This document shows, piece by piece, positions 1 through 12,952 of a stretch of DNA of 64,000 nt. The DNA lies in the NCBI RefSeq assembly GCF_030052815.1, contig NC_079505.1, positions 77,570,351 through 77,634,350 of the forward strand, in the 5' to 3' direction. Numbering within the stretch: position 1 is the first letter of the stretch; every line of letters starts with the position of its first letter. Position numbers and translations under genes: made by a program. The DNA comes from Hevea brasiliensis. Lineage: Eukaryota > Streptophyta > Magnoliopsida > Malpighiales > Euphorbiaceae. Below the pieces are notes generated by a model. The model was given only the letters and a program-made list of their open reading frames with translations, searched no databases and was not told the origin of the DNA.

Positions 1-770
1 TGTCGGGCGATGCATATCGGTTTTGGATTCTATGACGGCGAGGAGCGAGTCTGATTGGTGATAGAAGATTGATAGAGTGTATGCGGACGTCATGGGGCCC
101 ATGCCTAGGCAATGGATGAATGACTACGTGTTACCGGATGGAGGGTTTGACATGGGCTCGGTTGTGGAACTTTTTATCAACCGGTTTGTGCGAGAAAGTT
201 TGAGAGATCGAAGCGATGGGCCTTTGAGGCCTTAAGGCGAATGGCGGTGCAGTAGATGAATATGCTCGAGAATTTGCGGAATTGAGCGGATATGCCCCTA
301 CGGCGTGGCTACGAAACTATGAAGGTGAAGAGGTTCCTAAAGGGGCTTGACGGGAGGTATGCGAACTGGCCATGATGTCGGATCGATCTTTTGATGTGGT
401 GGTTGATCGAGCAGACAGTTGAGATCGATTATCTTTGTGGATGGCGGAAGAGCAAAGAAAAGCAGGCGAGAGGTTCCTCGGTGTCCCTTCCATGGTACTC
501 CGGATAGTGGTGGCGAGTAATTCTGAGAGGAAAGAGTAGGAACAAGAAAAGTGGTTTTAGACACAAACCACGAGGATTCGAACCAGTGCGGATCGGCGGT
601 GGTCACGATTCGAGTGCAGCGATTAGGTGCGGCTCAGATCCTCCTTGGCCGTGTGCAGTGTGGAAGAGCACATTCGGACCTTGTTTGATGGGATCGAGTA
701 TGCTTCAGTGTGGCCAACGGGTCACTTTGCTGAGAATGCCCCATGTTGGCGAGCCACGGATGGGGTCACG
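1..770 (+). pseudogene. gag remnant of the gypsy element (capsid region and zinc knuckle)
   Basis: Fragments of a Ty3/gypsy capsid protein can be read in shifting frames: an EYAREFAELSGYAP-like stretch lies near 257-300, and a degraded CCHC zinc knuckle (a Cys-X-X-Cys-Gly-Gln followed by Gly-His-Phe) near 690-735. The frame changes several times and stops interrupt it. In this family Gag packages the element RNA into virus-like particles. The N-terminal part lies outside the window. Confidence 0.7.
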
Positions 771-979
771 GGGTTCTGTGCGAATGTTCCTCGGCTTGTA
801 TCCGGCGCTTCCAACATGGCGACGATCGATTCGATGGCCAACGGGCGAGGACAAGGGGCGTGGATTTGGAGGCGGTCGGGAGGTAGAAGTCGATGTCGAG
901 GTTACGCCACTCGAGGTAGAAGTCAGCTCGGGTTTTCACCTGACCCACCGGGATGCTCAAGCTTCAAATGCGGTTGTGG

Positions 980-2330
980 CGGGTATTCTTACAGTCTGTT
1001 CTTATGAGGCTCGTGTTTTGATAGATCCGGGTGCTACGCACTCATTTGTCTCCCCTGTGTTTGCCATGAGGTTGGGTAGAAACCCTACAACTTTAGAGTG
1101 CCCTTTGTCAGTAGCTACCCCACTTAGTGATAACATAGATGTAGACATGGTATTTCCGGGTAGCCCAGTGGTAGTGGATGGAAAGATCCTCCCAGCAGAC
1201 TTGGTTCCTCTACCAGTAATGGATTTCGATGTAATCCTGGGGATGGATTGGTTGGCAACTCATTTTGCCACCTTAGACTGCAGGAACAAAAAGGTGTATT
1301 TCCACATACCTGGTGTGGAAGAGTTTAGTTTTGATGGTGACAGGAGCGTGGCTCCATTTAATTTGGTGTCGGCAATTAGTGCTAGAAAAATGTTGAGGCG
1401 TGGATGCCAAGGGTATTTGGCATTGGTGAGAGATACATCTGTAGAAGGTGTCAGCATGGAATATGTTCCTATTGTCAGAGAATTTATGGATGTCTTCCCA
1501 GAGGAGCTTCCAGGGTTGCCACCAGGAAGGGAAATAGAGTTTTGCATCGATGTTGTGCCGGGTACAAACCCCATATCGATGCCACCTTACAGGATGGCAC
1601 CAGCAGAATTGAAAGAGCTGAAGGAGCAACTACAGGAGCTGTTGGACAAGGGTTTTATACGTCCGAGCACTTCACCCTGGGGTGCTCCTGTTTTATTTGT
1701 GAGAAAGAAGGATGGGTCATTGAGGTTGTGTATCGACTACAGACAGCTGAACAAGGTCACTGTGAAGAACAAGTATCCACTTCCTCGGATCGATGATTTG
1801 TTTGATCAGCTCCAAGGAGCTAGATTCTTTTCCAAGATAGACCTGCGATCAGGCTACCATCAGTTGAGAATCAGGAATGAGGACGTGTCCAAAACGGCTT
1901 TCAGGACAAGATATGGTCATTATGAGTTCTTGGTGATGTCTTTTGGACTCACTAATGCACCAGCAGCCTTTATGGACTTGATGAACAGGGTGTTCAAGCC
2001 ATTTTTGGACCGTTTTGTCATCGTATTCATAGATGACATTTTGGTATATTCTCAGACCGAGGAAGAACACGTGTGGCACTTGAGGATGGTGTTGCAGACG
2101 TTGAGGGAGCACGGTATATGCCAAATTTTCAAAATGTGAATTTTGGCTAGAAAGCATCTCATTCTTGGGACACGTGGTTTCTAGTAGCGGCATTCAAGTG
2201 GATCCCAAGAAAATTGAAGTATGGCCCGATTGGCTTAGGCCTACAACGATCGAGGTGCGAAGTTTTACGGGTTTAGCTAGCTACTATAGGCGTTTTGTAC
2301 AAGATTTATCCGGGATAGCGGCTCCCTAAC
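980..2330 (+). pseudogene. protease and reverse transcriptase domains of the gypsy element
   Basis: A long open stretch (586-2139) carries the aspartic protease and most of the reverse transcriptase. The protease active site near 1024 reads D-P-G-A-T-H-S-F where the family has D-S-G-A, so Ser is replaced by Pro next to the catalytic Asp. The RT part begins near 1550 and contains [14 protein letters not shown] and the catalytic FIDDIL box at 2026-2043. A frameshift near 2115-2130 ends the frame. The RT thumb ([10 protein letters not shown], then SYYRRFV) continues in another frame to about 2330. The enzyme would copy element RNA into DNA; this copy is broken. Confidence 0.9.
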
Positions 2331-2429
2331 TAAGTTGACCGGGAAGAATGTTCCATTCATTTGGACGGATGGATGTGAGGTGAGTTTCGAAGCTCAAGGA
2401 GTGTCTAACCACTTGCCCTGTGTTGACAC

Positions 2430-2690
2430 TACAGTGAGTGGTGAAGGATACACCGTGTATTGTGACGCCTCGAGTTGGCCTAGGGTGTGTTTTGATGCGA
2501 GAATGGAAAGGTAGTGGCTTATGCTTCAAGGCGGTGAAGAGGCATGAGAACTACCCCACCCATGATTTGGAAATGGCGTGTAATCTTTGCACTAAAGATG
2601 CGGAGACACTACTGTATGGTAAAGTGTGCGAGATATACACCGATCACAAGAGTTTGAAGTACATCTTCCAGTGAGGATTTAAACTTGAGG
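2430..2690 (+). pseudogene. RNase H domain remnant of the gypsy element
   Basis: The segment keeps VYCDAS-type and GLGCVLM motifs (2450-2500), an NYPTHDLEM stretch and a YTDHKSLKYIF end in shifting frames. These are hallmarks of the Ty3/gypsy RNase H that removes the RNA template. At least one frameshift near 2600-2625 breaks it, and the connection to integrase is degraded. Confidence 0.75.
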
Positions 2691-3039
2691 CAGAGGAGAT
2701 GGATGGAGCTTACGAAAGACTATGATTGCACCATCGGTACCACCACAGGAAGGCTAATGTTGTAGCAGATGCCTTGAGCGAGAAAATCTTACAGCGATTT
2801 GGTGCACATTTGATAGAGAAGAGACCATTGATTCGAGGTACATGGTGATGGATCAAGGTTTAATCCTAGATCTTTCGGATGAGGGGTATTGTTGGCTCAC
2901 TTTTGGTGAGGCCGGACTTGAGGGACAGAGTTAGAGTTTCCAGGCCAGAGACCAACAAGCGATGAAGATCATAGAAAGAATCTGACAAGGTGAAGGTGGT
3001 GAGTTTGGATTTGCTAATGATGGCGCCCTAGTGCAAGGT

Positions 3040-4135
3040 TCTAGGATATGTGTGCCCGATGTGGACAACCTCGGGAATGAAATCATGCGAGAGGCACACT
3101 ACACATCTGCAGTGTCCACCTGAGTTCCACCAAGATGTACCATGATGTGAAAGATAGCTATTGGTGGAATGGCATGAAGAGAGACATCGCGGACTTTGTG
3201 TCCAAGTGCTTGACTTGTCAAAGGTGAAGTTTGAACACGAGACCGTCGGGGAAGCTGCAAGAGCTCCCTATCCCGAATGGAAGTGGGAAATGATCACTAT
3301 GAATTTTGTGTAGGGTTGCCTCGTACCACGCGAGGATATGATTCGATATGGGTAATTGTAGATCGCTTGACCAAATCAGCTCACTTCTTACCTATGAAGA
3401 CTACATATTCTGTGGCACAGTATGCCCGGTTCTACATTCGAGAAATAGTCAGATTGCATGGAGTTCCGACTTCCATAATATCGGCAGAGGCTGATTCACT
3501 TCGGTTTTGGAGAAAGTTGCGGAGGCACTTGGCACCTGATTGAACTTGATGCGGCTTTCCACCCTCGAGACAGACGGGCGATCGAAAGGACAATCCAAAC
3601 AACTGGAAGACATGCTTCGCATGAGTGTCTTGGATTTTGGAGGTCAATGGGATGAGCAGCTAGCTTTGGTGGAGTTTGCCTACAACAACAGTTATCACTC
3701 CAGCATAGGGATGGCACCCTATGAGGCACTATATGGAAGAAAGTGTAGGTCTCCTCTGTGTTGGACAGAAATGGGGGAAGCAAGGGTGCATGATGTAGAC
3801 CTAGTGCAGTACACTGCAGAGGTAGTTCCTTTAATCGAGAACGCAGAGGCGGCTTTCGATGAGAGAAGAGTTATGCAGACCCTGACGGAGGGATGTGGAG
3901 TTTGCAGTGGGCGACTATGTATTCCTGAAGGTATCTCCAATGAAGGGAGTCATGAGATTCGGAAAGAAGGGCAAGTTGGCACCTCGGTATATCGGACCTT
4001 TTGAGGTTACGGATAGAGTTGGAGCAGTTGCCTACCGGTTGGAGCTACCACCCAACCTTTCTCACGTTCATCCCGTGTTTCACATCTCCATGCTCAGGAA
4101 ATACATTCTGATCCTTCTCATATCTTTATGTAGGA
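3040..4135 (+). pseudogene. integrase remnant of the gypsy element
   Basis: An HHCC zinc-binding region (ending CLTCQ near 3205-3225) is followed by a catalytic core with WVIVDRLTKSAHF (3347-3385) and a downstream VEFAYNNSYHSSIGMAPYE stretch (3670-3725). The C-terminal part ([28 protein letters not shown]) lies at 3970-4100. The region of the second catalytic Asp and the Glu (3480-3600) is scrambled by frameshifts, so the D,D,E triad is not intact. In the family the enzyme inserts the cDNA into chromosomes. Confidence 0.85.
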
Positions 4136-4136
4136 T

Positions 4137-4325
4137 GTGATAGAGCTAAAAGAAAATTTGACATTTGAAGAGCAGCCTGTAGCCATAGTGGACTACCAAG
4201 TGAGACAGCTGAGATTAAAACAGATCCCTATGGTTAAGGTTTTGTGGAGGAGTCAGTCGGTGGAAGAGTGCACTGGAGTCGAGCGGGACATGCGTAGCAA
4301 GTACCCTTACTTGTTCAATGTATAA
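4137..4325 (+). pseudogene. chromodomain at the C terminus of the gypsy polyprotein
   Basis: A 62-codon open stretch reads EEQPVAIVDYQVRQLRLKQI, then VKVLWRSQSVEE and a RSKYPYLF end. This is the pattern of the chromodomain that ends Tekay/Del integrases and guides insertion to certain chromatin. A stop at 4138 separates it from the integrase frame, and a Trp usually found in the ATWE-like motif is altered. It stops 60 bp before the LTR, as expected. Confidence 0.75.
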
Positions 4326-4387
4326 TCATGTGCTTTATTCTCGCCTTGTGTAAAAAATTCGAGGCGAATTTTACGTAAGAGGAAGAA

Positions 4388-6913
4388 TGTAACACCCCAA
4401 AATTTTATTATTTATGAGTATTTTTGGTATTTTAATTTTATTTGAATTTTAGGAATTTTTGTGAGATTATTTATGATTTTAAAAATTGGGTTCGATTTTC
4501 CGAAAATATCAACTTTGATAATTTTTAAAAATTAATTTAAAGACCACGTGGCTAAACTAACAATATATTTCTAGTCTAAGTATTTATCTGAGATTTATTG
4601 AATTTTTTAAGGAATTTTTGGACCTCGTTTTGGTCAGGCGATAAAAATTCAAAATTTTGTATTTCTAATCAAACCGGCCGAATCGAACCGGACCGGATCG
4701 GACCGGTCGAATAGGACCGGTCTCTTCTCTTTTTCTTCCTCCCGCGCGTGACGCCCTCTCCTCTCTTCTCTCTCGTTTCTCTCTCCTCTCCGCTTAAGCG
4801 CGCTTGACCGGCGACGGTAGCCCGTCTGACCCGGCCAGGTACGCGCCTAAGCGCGACGCGCGGAACGTCCCTGCCGCGCGCCGCCCGACTTCTCGGCCAA
4901 ATCCTGCCGATCCGCCACCGATTGGGCCGGGTCTTGTGTCCAAAATCATCTACTCGGCGAGCTTTCCATAGACACCAAGAACGCCGAAATCCATCGGCGG
5001 ATTGTCCGATTTTTGCTCGGGAAGATTTTAGCCCATTTCGACTTTTGGGCTAAATTTCGGCAACCGTGAATCCACGAGAAAGCGAGGCCACCAGCGCTCC
5101 ATTCATCGAGAGCTTTGCAACGACATAAATTTGAATTTTTAAACCGTTTTGGTGGGTCTCCGCGGAACCGCGGTGTATTTTCGACCATTTAATGAGCTTA
5201 GAAAATTTTGAAAAATTTATGTACTAACCCCGTGTTATGGGCCGTGTAGGTATCCTCGATTCGCGAAAATTCGGCGATTGGCCGGTGCGCAAATTTGGGC
5301 GAACGGACCGTTCTGGAAAAGTCCCGAATTGGATCGAAGTTTTGGCTAGCCCCATTTTGAGACGTCGGCGCGTTCGAAGTCGGAATCGGCAAAGGTAAAC
5401 CGAACCTTGCTTTTAGTAATTTTCTAGTGCTTAAATAGGATTAAAAATCCATAAAATATTCGTGGTAGCTTAGAAAATTACGATTCTTTTGCAATAGCTT
5501 AGTAATATTGCTAAGGACCATGGGGCAAAGTTTTATAATTTTTAGAGCTTGTTTGGCAGTTTTGCAAAAATGATCAATAATAAGGACTAAATTGAAATTT
5601 GCGTATTGTGATGGGTGATTGATTTGATGGGCGGGAGGGGCTGTGTGATATGATTGAGCTGATATATGGATTGTGAATATAGAAGTGCGTTTTTAGCCCT
5701 TTTGCGAGTTGGGTAGGTCCTAGGTATAGGGAGACTCTGTAGGATTTTCGGCACAACTTAGGGCGTGCTTGATCTTTTCTTTGTTTGTATTGAGTCAAAT
5801 TTATTAAATAGATGTAATGTAATTGTCGGGTGAGCGATGACCTTCTTCCTCCGCCCGGCCACAGTAATTTGTCGTCAAGTTTGTGAGTAAAATATTAATT
5901 TTAATTGTAATTTCGATATTATTATATGTTCAGTATGCCCATGCATCACTTATATGCATATATTTATGTAGTTAAACTCTAGGCACGAATTATGTTGCAT
6001 TCATAACTGTTAATGTGCCATGAATGTTGTTGTGGTAATTTGGAGCAGTGTGCGTGCGTTGGCGTGCGTGTGATGTGGTGTGGACTATGGATAGGACGGG
6101 GCAGTCACGGCTTGAGTTCTTGTTGGGACGTTCCTTGAGGGTAGTCACGGCTTGAGTTCTTCATTTGGGACCCTCTATTTGGTATATTAAGCGAAAGTCC
6201 GGCTTGAGTTTTTCGCTGGCAACAGGTTGGATTTAAGAGAGCTGTATAGGGGATCAGCTCCCAATATATTATGATTGATGCTACAGGGTGTGTGAGTGCT
6301 CCAAATTACCTTTTTGATGCTATGATGTGAATATGATGTTGATGTTGCATTTCACTCTACAGGGTGCATTAGTTTTAGATAGTTATAGAGATTATGGTTA
6401 AAATTGATATTTTACTCTCTGAGTCGAACGCTCACTCCTGTTCAAAAATTTTTACAGGCCGCAGGAGGATATTTTATTCGGGGTTAACCTGCTTTTATAC
6501 TTCGCAGGTTGTTTATCGATATTTGTGTAATTTTATTTACTCCTAGAATTTCCGCATGTGTTAGCAGTAATTATTTGAATTTGGTCTGTAATATTATTAT
6601 CATGTTGGACATGTAAACTTACTATTTTAAGTCTGTTTTGATGGATTGGATGAGGAGCTCCCATTTATTATTATGTTGATGAGTATGTGGAGGGTGGTGA
6701 GCTCCCAATGGATTGTTTATTGTGTTTACAGTCGGGTGAGTCAAAAACTCCCGTTGGTAAGTCCATTTTATGGGACTCTGTCCGTTTGTTTTCTTGAAAT
6801 TGGGCCCAAATGGGCCTCGGTGAGTAAATGAGCAGTTAGGCTTACTACGGGCCTCGGGGCTTTAGGGTGGCCTGTGTCCTAGTGCGATCAGGCCCATAGG
6901 TTGGGTCGTGACA
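4388..6913 (+). repeat. 3' LTR of the gypsy element
   Basis: The LTR starts TGTAACACCCC directly after the polypurine tract and ends GTGACA, giving about 2.5 kb with TG...CA termini. It carries internal degenerate tandem repeats of a CACGGCTTGAGTTCTT-like unit at about 6107-6210. It holds no coding sequence; the short open frames in it are spurious. The end was set where similarity to the element stops and the inverted fragment begins. Confidence 0.8.
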
Positions 6914-8729
6914 CACTTAAATACCAAATCGGGGTCCCGTGAAGAACTCAAGCGTGTCTACCCGAAGGGCCAGGGTCCCAATGAAGAACTCAAGCGTGTC
7001 TACCCGTCCTATCCATAGTCCACACCACATCACACGCACGCCAACGCACGCACACTGCTCCAAATTACCACAACAACATACATGACACTTTCACAGTTAT
7101 GAATGCAACATAAATCGTGCCTAAGGTTTAACTACATAAATATATGCATATAAGTGATGCATGGGCATGCTTAAACATATAATAATAGTGAAATTACAAT
7201 TAAAATTAATATTTTACTCACAGACTTGACGGTGGTCACTAAGGCGGCTGGGTGGAGGAAGAAGGTCATCGGCTCACGACAATTATATTACAATTATTTA
7301 ATACAATCGACTCAATACAAACAAAGAAAAAGACCAATTACGTCCTAAGTCGTGCGAAAATCAGTGAGTCTCCCCTATACCTAGGACCTACCTAACCTGC
7401 AAAAGGGTTCAAAACATACTTCTATACTCACAATCCATATATCCACAGTTCAATCATATCACACAGCCCCTCCTGGGCCCATCAAATCAGTCATCCATCA
7501 CAATACACAAAATTTCAATTTAGTCTTTATTATTGATCATTTTTGCAAAAACTGCCCAAACAAGCTCTAAAAATTATAATACTTTTCCCCGCGGTCCTTA
7601 TCAATATTACTAAGATATTGCAAAAAGAATGGTAATTTTCTAAGCTACCACGAATATTTTATGGAATTTTAATCCTATTTAAGCACTAGAAAATTACGAA
7701 AAAGTAAGGTTCGGGTTTACCTTTGCCGATTCCGACTTCAGGAACGCGCTCGGGACGTCTGACAATGGGGGGCTAGCCAAAACCTCAGTCCAATTCGGAG
7801 ACTTTTCCGTGTAGTGCATGCGGCGAAATTTGCGAACGGTCAATCGCCGAATTTCGCGAATCGAGGATACCTACACGAAGCCCATAACACGGGGTTAGTA
7901 CATAAATTTTCAGAATTTTCTAAGCTCATTAAATGCTCGGAAAAACAACTGCGAAGTTAGTGGGCCCAGAAAAAGCGATGTCGGAAAAATTGAAATTTAT
8001 GTCGTTCGAAGCTCTCGGCGAATGGAGCGTCTTTGGTGGCCTCGGTTTTCTTGCGGGATTCACGGTTTTCGAGAAATCTAGCCCAAAAGTCGAAATGGGC
8101 TAAAATCTTCCCGAGCAAAAATCGGACAAACCGCTCGATGGATTTCGGCGTTCTTAGTGTCTATGGAAAGCTCGCCGAGTAGATGATTTTGACACAAGAC
8201 CGGTCCAATTGGTGGGCGGATCGACCGGATTGGGAAGTCGAAAGCAGTCTTGTGGCGCAAGGGGCGTTCGCGCGTTTCCGGCCGTTTAGGCGTGGCCGGC
8301 CATTTGGGAGGTGGGCGGTGGCGTCGATCGGTGAAGTGGGCGGTGGTGGTGGGGTGGTGGGAGGAGAAAGAGAAAAGGAGAGAGGACGGCGAGGAAGAAA
8401 AAGGAAGAAGGAAAAAGGCGGTCCGATTCGATCGGTCCGATCCGGTCGATTCGATTCAGAATACAAAATTTTAAATTTTACTCGCATCGGAAAAACGAGG
8501 TCCAAAAATTCGAAAAATTTGAAAACTCGAGAAAAATCGTAGACTCCAAATATATTTTTAGTTTTGCCACGTGGTCTTTAAATTAATTTTTAAAAATCAT
8601 CAAAGTTTATATTTTCGAAAAATCGAACCCGATTTTTAAAATCCGAAAAATCTCAAAAAAAATTCCAAAAATTTAATAAAATTAAAATACTAAAAATGCT
8701 CATAAAATTAAAAATTTTGGGGTGTTACA
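6914..8729 (-). repeat. Inverted, truncated second LTR of the same gypsy family
   Basis: Read on the reverse strand from 8729, this segment starts TGTAACACCCC and follows the LTR at 4388 base for base, with substitutions and small indels, down to the point equivalent to about 6175 in the forward LTR. It then stops at the junction near 6914. The missing part is the last ~740 bp of the LTR. By eye the arms differ at roughly one base in seven, so this is a second, separately aged copy. The G-rich stretch at 8330-8400 corresponds to a C/T-rich stretch of the forward copy. Confidence 0.85.
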
Positions 8730-10059
8730 AATTAGATCTTTCAAAATCCTTCATCACTTAACACAACCATAATAACTTGGTTTGCATTAACCTACAAAAT
8801 ATTAACTTTAATCGACTTCTTCCTAATATATTATTTATAATGTTTCTTCCTTGATTAGATTATGAGAAAATTTTGAAATAAATTTATTTTGAATAATTTT
8901 AAAAGATAGTTCAGAATTTTTTTTTTGTTACTTTATAGTTTAAAACCTTTTATAACATAAATTTATTTTGAATACTTTTAAAAGATAGTTCAGATTTTTA
9001 AATTTATTTTAAATTAATTTTTCATATTTTATGGCTAAAATATTTTAAAAATAATTTTCTAACAGAAATTTTGACATCAGTGCAAAATAAACTCTATAGA
9101 AACTTGCACTTGTAAACATGTAATGGATTTTATTTTCATATTTATTTTCTTGTAAAATAAGATTTTGTAAATAAATAATGTGCTCCAGAATTAGGCCTCC
9201 TTGATTTCAACATTCTTGGGCATCTGATGTCTCAGGCCTTCATATATTATACAGCCCGTCAATCGCACTTGCGAACCAAACTCTTCAATGGCCCAATGTT
9301 ACATTTCTCAACTCAACAATTCAAACCCAAATTTTTATTCACTATTTTTTTTTTTAAATTTAAACTCATATTTTAAAAATAATTTTAACATTTTAAATGT
9401 TATATCTGTTATTAACCACTTATATCTAAATGTTATGTCTATCATTAATTGATGTTTTTTTATTAATTTAATTAAATAAAAAATTTAATAAATTAATATT
9501 ATAATAATTTAAAAGATAATATTTTTATTGATTCAATTAAATAAAAAAATTAATGACTTAATTTTTTAATTTTTTTTAAATAATAAAAAAATTTAAAAAG
9601 AATAAAATTATAAGAAAAATATACAAGTCACTTAACTCTAAATATGGCATACATCATTGGTCACTCCTATGTTCAAATGCTATGTCACTATGCACAGCAC
9701 AATTGGATAATTTTGGAGTGGCAACAAATAACTTTTATCTTTATTTTTAATATATAAAAAAATAATTCAATTCATATTTGTGAATATATAAATTTTGTAA
9801 AACAATAAAAAAATTTATATAAAAAAGACGAGAGATAATGCATGTTTCCTAATCCAATCAAAATCTTTATAGAAATCGCCTCAAAAACATTCTCTAGCAT
9901 CAACAAACAAAGATCATTCCATGTATGCAACGCGTGTCAACTTGCTACAAGGCAAATTCACAGCTAAGCTCATACTCTTGCTGGAAAAGAAGCAACAAAA
10001 TCAACATTAACAAAAATACCCTCGAATATTCTTTTCTTGTTGGCTTCTGTTCTACTTGG

Positions 10060-10096
<37 letters not shown>

Positions 10097-11355
10097 TAAT
10101 ATATTTTAACGTGCATTGTACATTATCTATATCTAATATATGTATTTATGATTTAATTTTTTTATGTATAATTTTAGAAAAAATTCTAAAATAATTAATA
10201 ATAAACCTTGAAACTAATAATAATTTCCTTCAAAGCATTTAAGTAAATAATATATATTATTATTTAAAAAAATCTTTTATTTTATCTAAACATATTCGAA
10301 TTATTCTATTATTATATATAATCCTTTCTGCTTTAAAATTTTTTTATTATTTATAAATTTTTAAAATTAAAATTAACTTTAATAATAAAAAAATTAAAAT
10401 TTTTTAAAATTTTGCTATTATAGCTAATTTTTTAATTTTTAAAAATTTTAACTTGATTTTAAATAATTATTATTTTTAATGACCAGTGAAAGTTGAAATA
10501 AATAAGCAATCAAAATTATGATATATTAATTGACTAGAAAAATAACCAATATTTAAAATTATTTCACATTAGCTTATTTAAAGCAATTTTGATTATTGAT
10601 TAAAAAAATTAGAATCCAGCTAAAATTTAAAAAAAAAAAATCTATGATTGTAAAAATTTGAAAAAAAATATTTATTTTTTATCATTAATTATTTAGTTCT
10701 AAAGTATTTTTTATTATTAATAAAATTATTTGTGATGTAAAAGTATTCTTTGAAATAGGATTTATAATAAGATTAAAATTTTTAATATATTAATTATTAT
10801 TTATTAAAGAGTTATAAAAATAATTTGATTAGTTAATGAAATTTTTTGTTTGTTATTATTTTTGACAAACTCAACATTCTCCTGCTTCCCACTTTTATAT
10901 GTAATAGTATATTTCATGGTAAGTTGTATATTATTTGTAATTGTTATATGATTAATAATTTATTTATTTTTAATTTATTTTTTTATTTACTTTTTATATA
11001 TGATGTAACATTATCATAATATATTCATTTTATAATATATATATATTATATTTATTTTATTTTTTTATAAGCCATGATTTAATATATATTATTGTCCTTT
11101 TAAGCAAACTTCAATCATATAGGTTATTTGAATTTTATGTCAAACTTAGTTTTAAAATACTAATAATAACTCAATGCATAAAAATTAAGTATAAAAATAT
11201 GAAAGTTAATTAATAATTAAGATTCAAACATTTTTATGTAAATATAAATTTTCGTGAAATTTATTTTAAAACGGAATCTTTTTCATTTTTTTAAATTTTA
11301 ATGAATTACATATAAATATGTTAACTGTGAATTTTTTTTTTTGTAAAATTAGGAG

Positions 11356-11405
11356 TTATTATTATAAAGTTGAAATTGGATTATTATTATAAAGTTGAAA
11401 TTGGA
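11356..11405. repeat. Two-copy 25-bp tandem repeat
   Basis: Two identical, directly adjacent 25-bp units (11356-11380 and 11381-11405) end in AAAGTTGAAATTGGA. Identity suggests a recent slippage or repair event. Confidence 0.85.
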
Positions 11406-12895
11406 CATTAAATATTTTTACATAATTTGCAATTCAAGCCAATCTTGGGATTGACTCTGAAATGTTTGTTTGAAAATTCATTAATCATTAGCCAATTGTT
11501 GATTGTTACATTGACAATTAATTATTATTTTCCTTATCATGATATTGGGTTCATGTTTGAAGGAGAGGAGAGTAGATTTTTTTTTCCCCTTAGTTGATGG
11601 TTATAACCAATCAATTGATATATGGTGAATCACCTGAAATATGCGATTAAATTAAATGTGATATTGTGTTTTTTTTTTATATTGTTATTTATATTATATT
11701 AATTTTTTTTTATAAATTTTTAATAATGTAAAAACTATAAAATTTTATATTATAAAAAAATTAATAAAAATTATATTATAAGAATTAAATAACGAGTACA
11801 TAATATACAATGGACATTAACTATATATATATATATATATATCTTGCTATGACATGCGGCATGCACGTAGATTTTTATAATTTTAACTTATAATTTTTAA
11901 ATTCACAATATTTTATTTAAATTTATTCACCATAACTCAACAATCCCTTAAATAGAAATTTTAACATTATTATAATTTTATATGTATTTAGTTTTAGACT
12001 TATAATATTATTATAAAAATTTAAACATAATATTTTCTTCTTTTACATTTTTTTTAATTGAAATAAAATTGTAGTTCATAAAAAATTTTATTTTTCTCTC
12101 TCATTGTAAATATTGGTAATATATTTTTTTCATTTAGTAGTTTTTTCTTAATGTATTTTACACGTTGTTTTATTCATGGTATAATCTAGTGATTTAAATA
12201 TTTTATATATAAATTTTTTATATAATATAATTAATAATATATGAAAACTACCTTAAGTTTTTAATACTATATGAGGAGTTTTTTTTTTTAATTTTATAAT
12301 TTTCTTTTACTTAAAATACATTAATTTTCAATAACCAAATAAATTTCCTTTTTTATTATTATAATATAAAATAATCAAATTTTTTTTTCGTTCTATTAGT
12401 CCCCTTGTTTCTTACTTTTATATAAATTATAGATAAATTATAAATTATAGATATGATAGATAGTCAAACAAATAGATAATAATAATAATAATAATAATAG
12501 GAAGTTTTGTTATAAAAACTTTAATATATTTATTTTATAATAAAGTAATATGATTTTTTAGTAACTTCTTTCTAAATAATTTACTTTTAAAATATTTTCA
12601 ATGAAAATTAGAAATAATATTTTTTTTATAAATAATAGAATCTTTTGAATAATGGATAAAAATAAAAATACGTTAAAATTATTAAAATTTTTAGTTAAAT
12701 AAAATTTAATAATTTATAATCATATATCTCTTTCTTTTAAAATAAATTATAGTTATGATATCATTTTAGTAAAATATATGTGAAGATATAATTTTTTTTT
12801 AATATTATATTTTTTGTAAATAAAATAATATTTTGTTCTTTTATTTTTAAAAGTTACCTATCTTTCAAATTTTCTTTTATATTTTAGTTCTTATT

Positions 12896-12900
<5 letters not shown>

Positions 12901-12948
<48 letters not shown>
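12901..12948. repeat. (AT)n microsatellite
   Basis: About 24 uninterrupted AT units. The tract is self-complementary and could extrude as a hairpin; it lies in gene-free DNA. Confidence 0.95.

Positions 12949-12952
<4 letters not shown>

Larger units (their letters stand above)
1..6913 (+). mobile_element. Ty3/gypsy LTR retrotransposon, Tekay/Del-type chromovirus, degenerate, 5' end outside window
   Basis: The order gag, zinc knuckle, protease, reverse transcriptase, RNase H, integrase, chromodomain, 3' LTR reads left to right, which is the Ty3/gypsy order. The chromodomain tail after integrase (4137-4325) and the LTR beginning TGTAACACCCC mark a chromovirus, most like the Tekay/Del clade. 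The internal region ends in a purine tract (AAGAGGAAGAA) just before the LTR at 4388. The 5' LTR, primer site and start of gag are not in the window. Frameshifts and stops break every domain, so this copy cannot make a full polyprotein. Clade assignment rests on recalled family features, not on a search. Confidence 0.9.

Noticed and set aside
8161..8542. Overlapping forward and reverse frames of 60-119 codons
   Set aside because: They lie in the inverted gypsy LTR fragment, which is non-coding; low-complexity G/A sequence keeps frames open.
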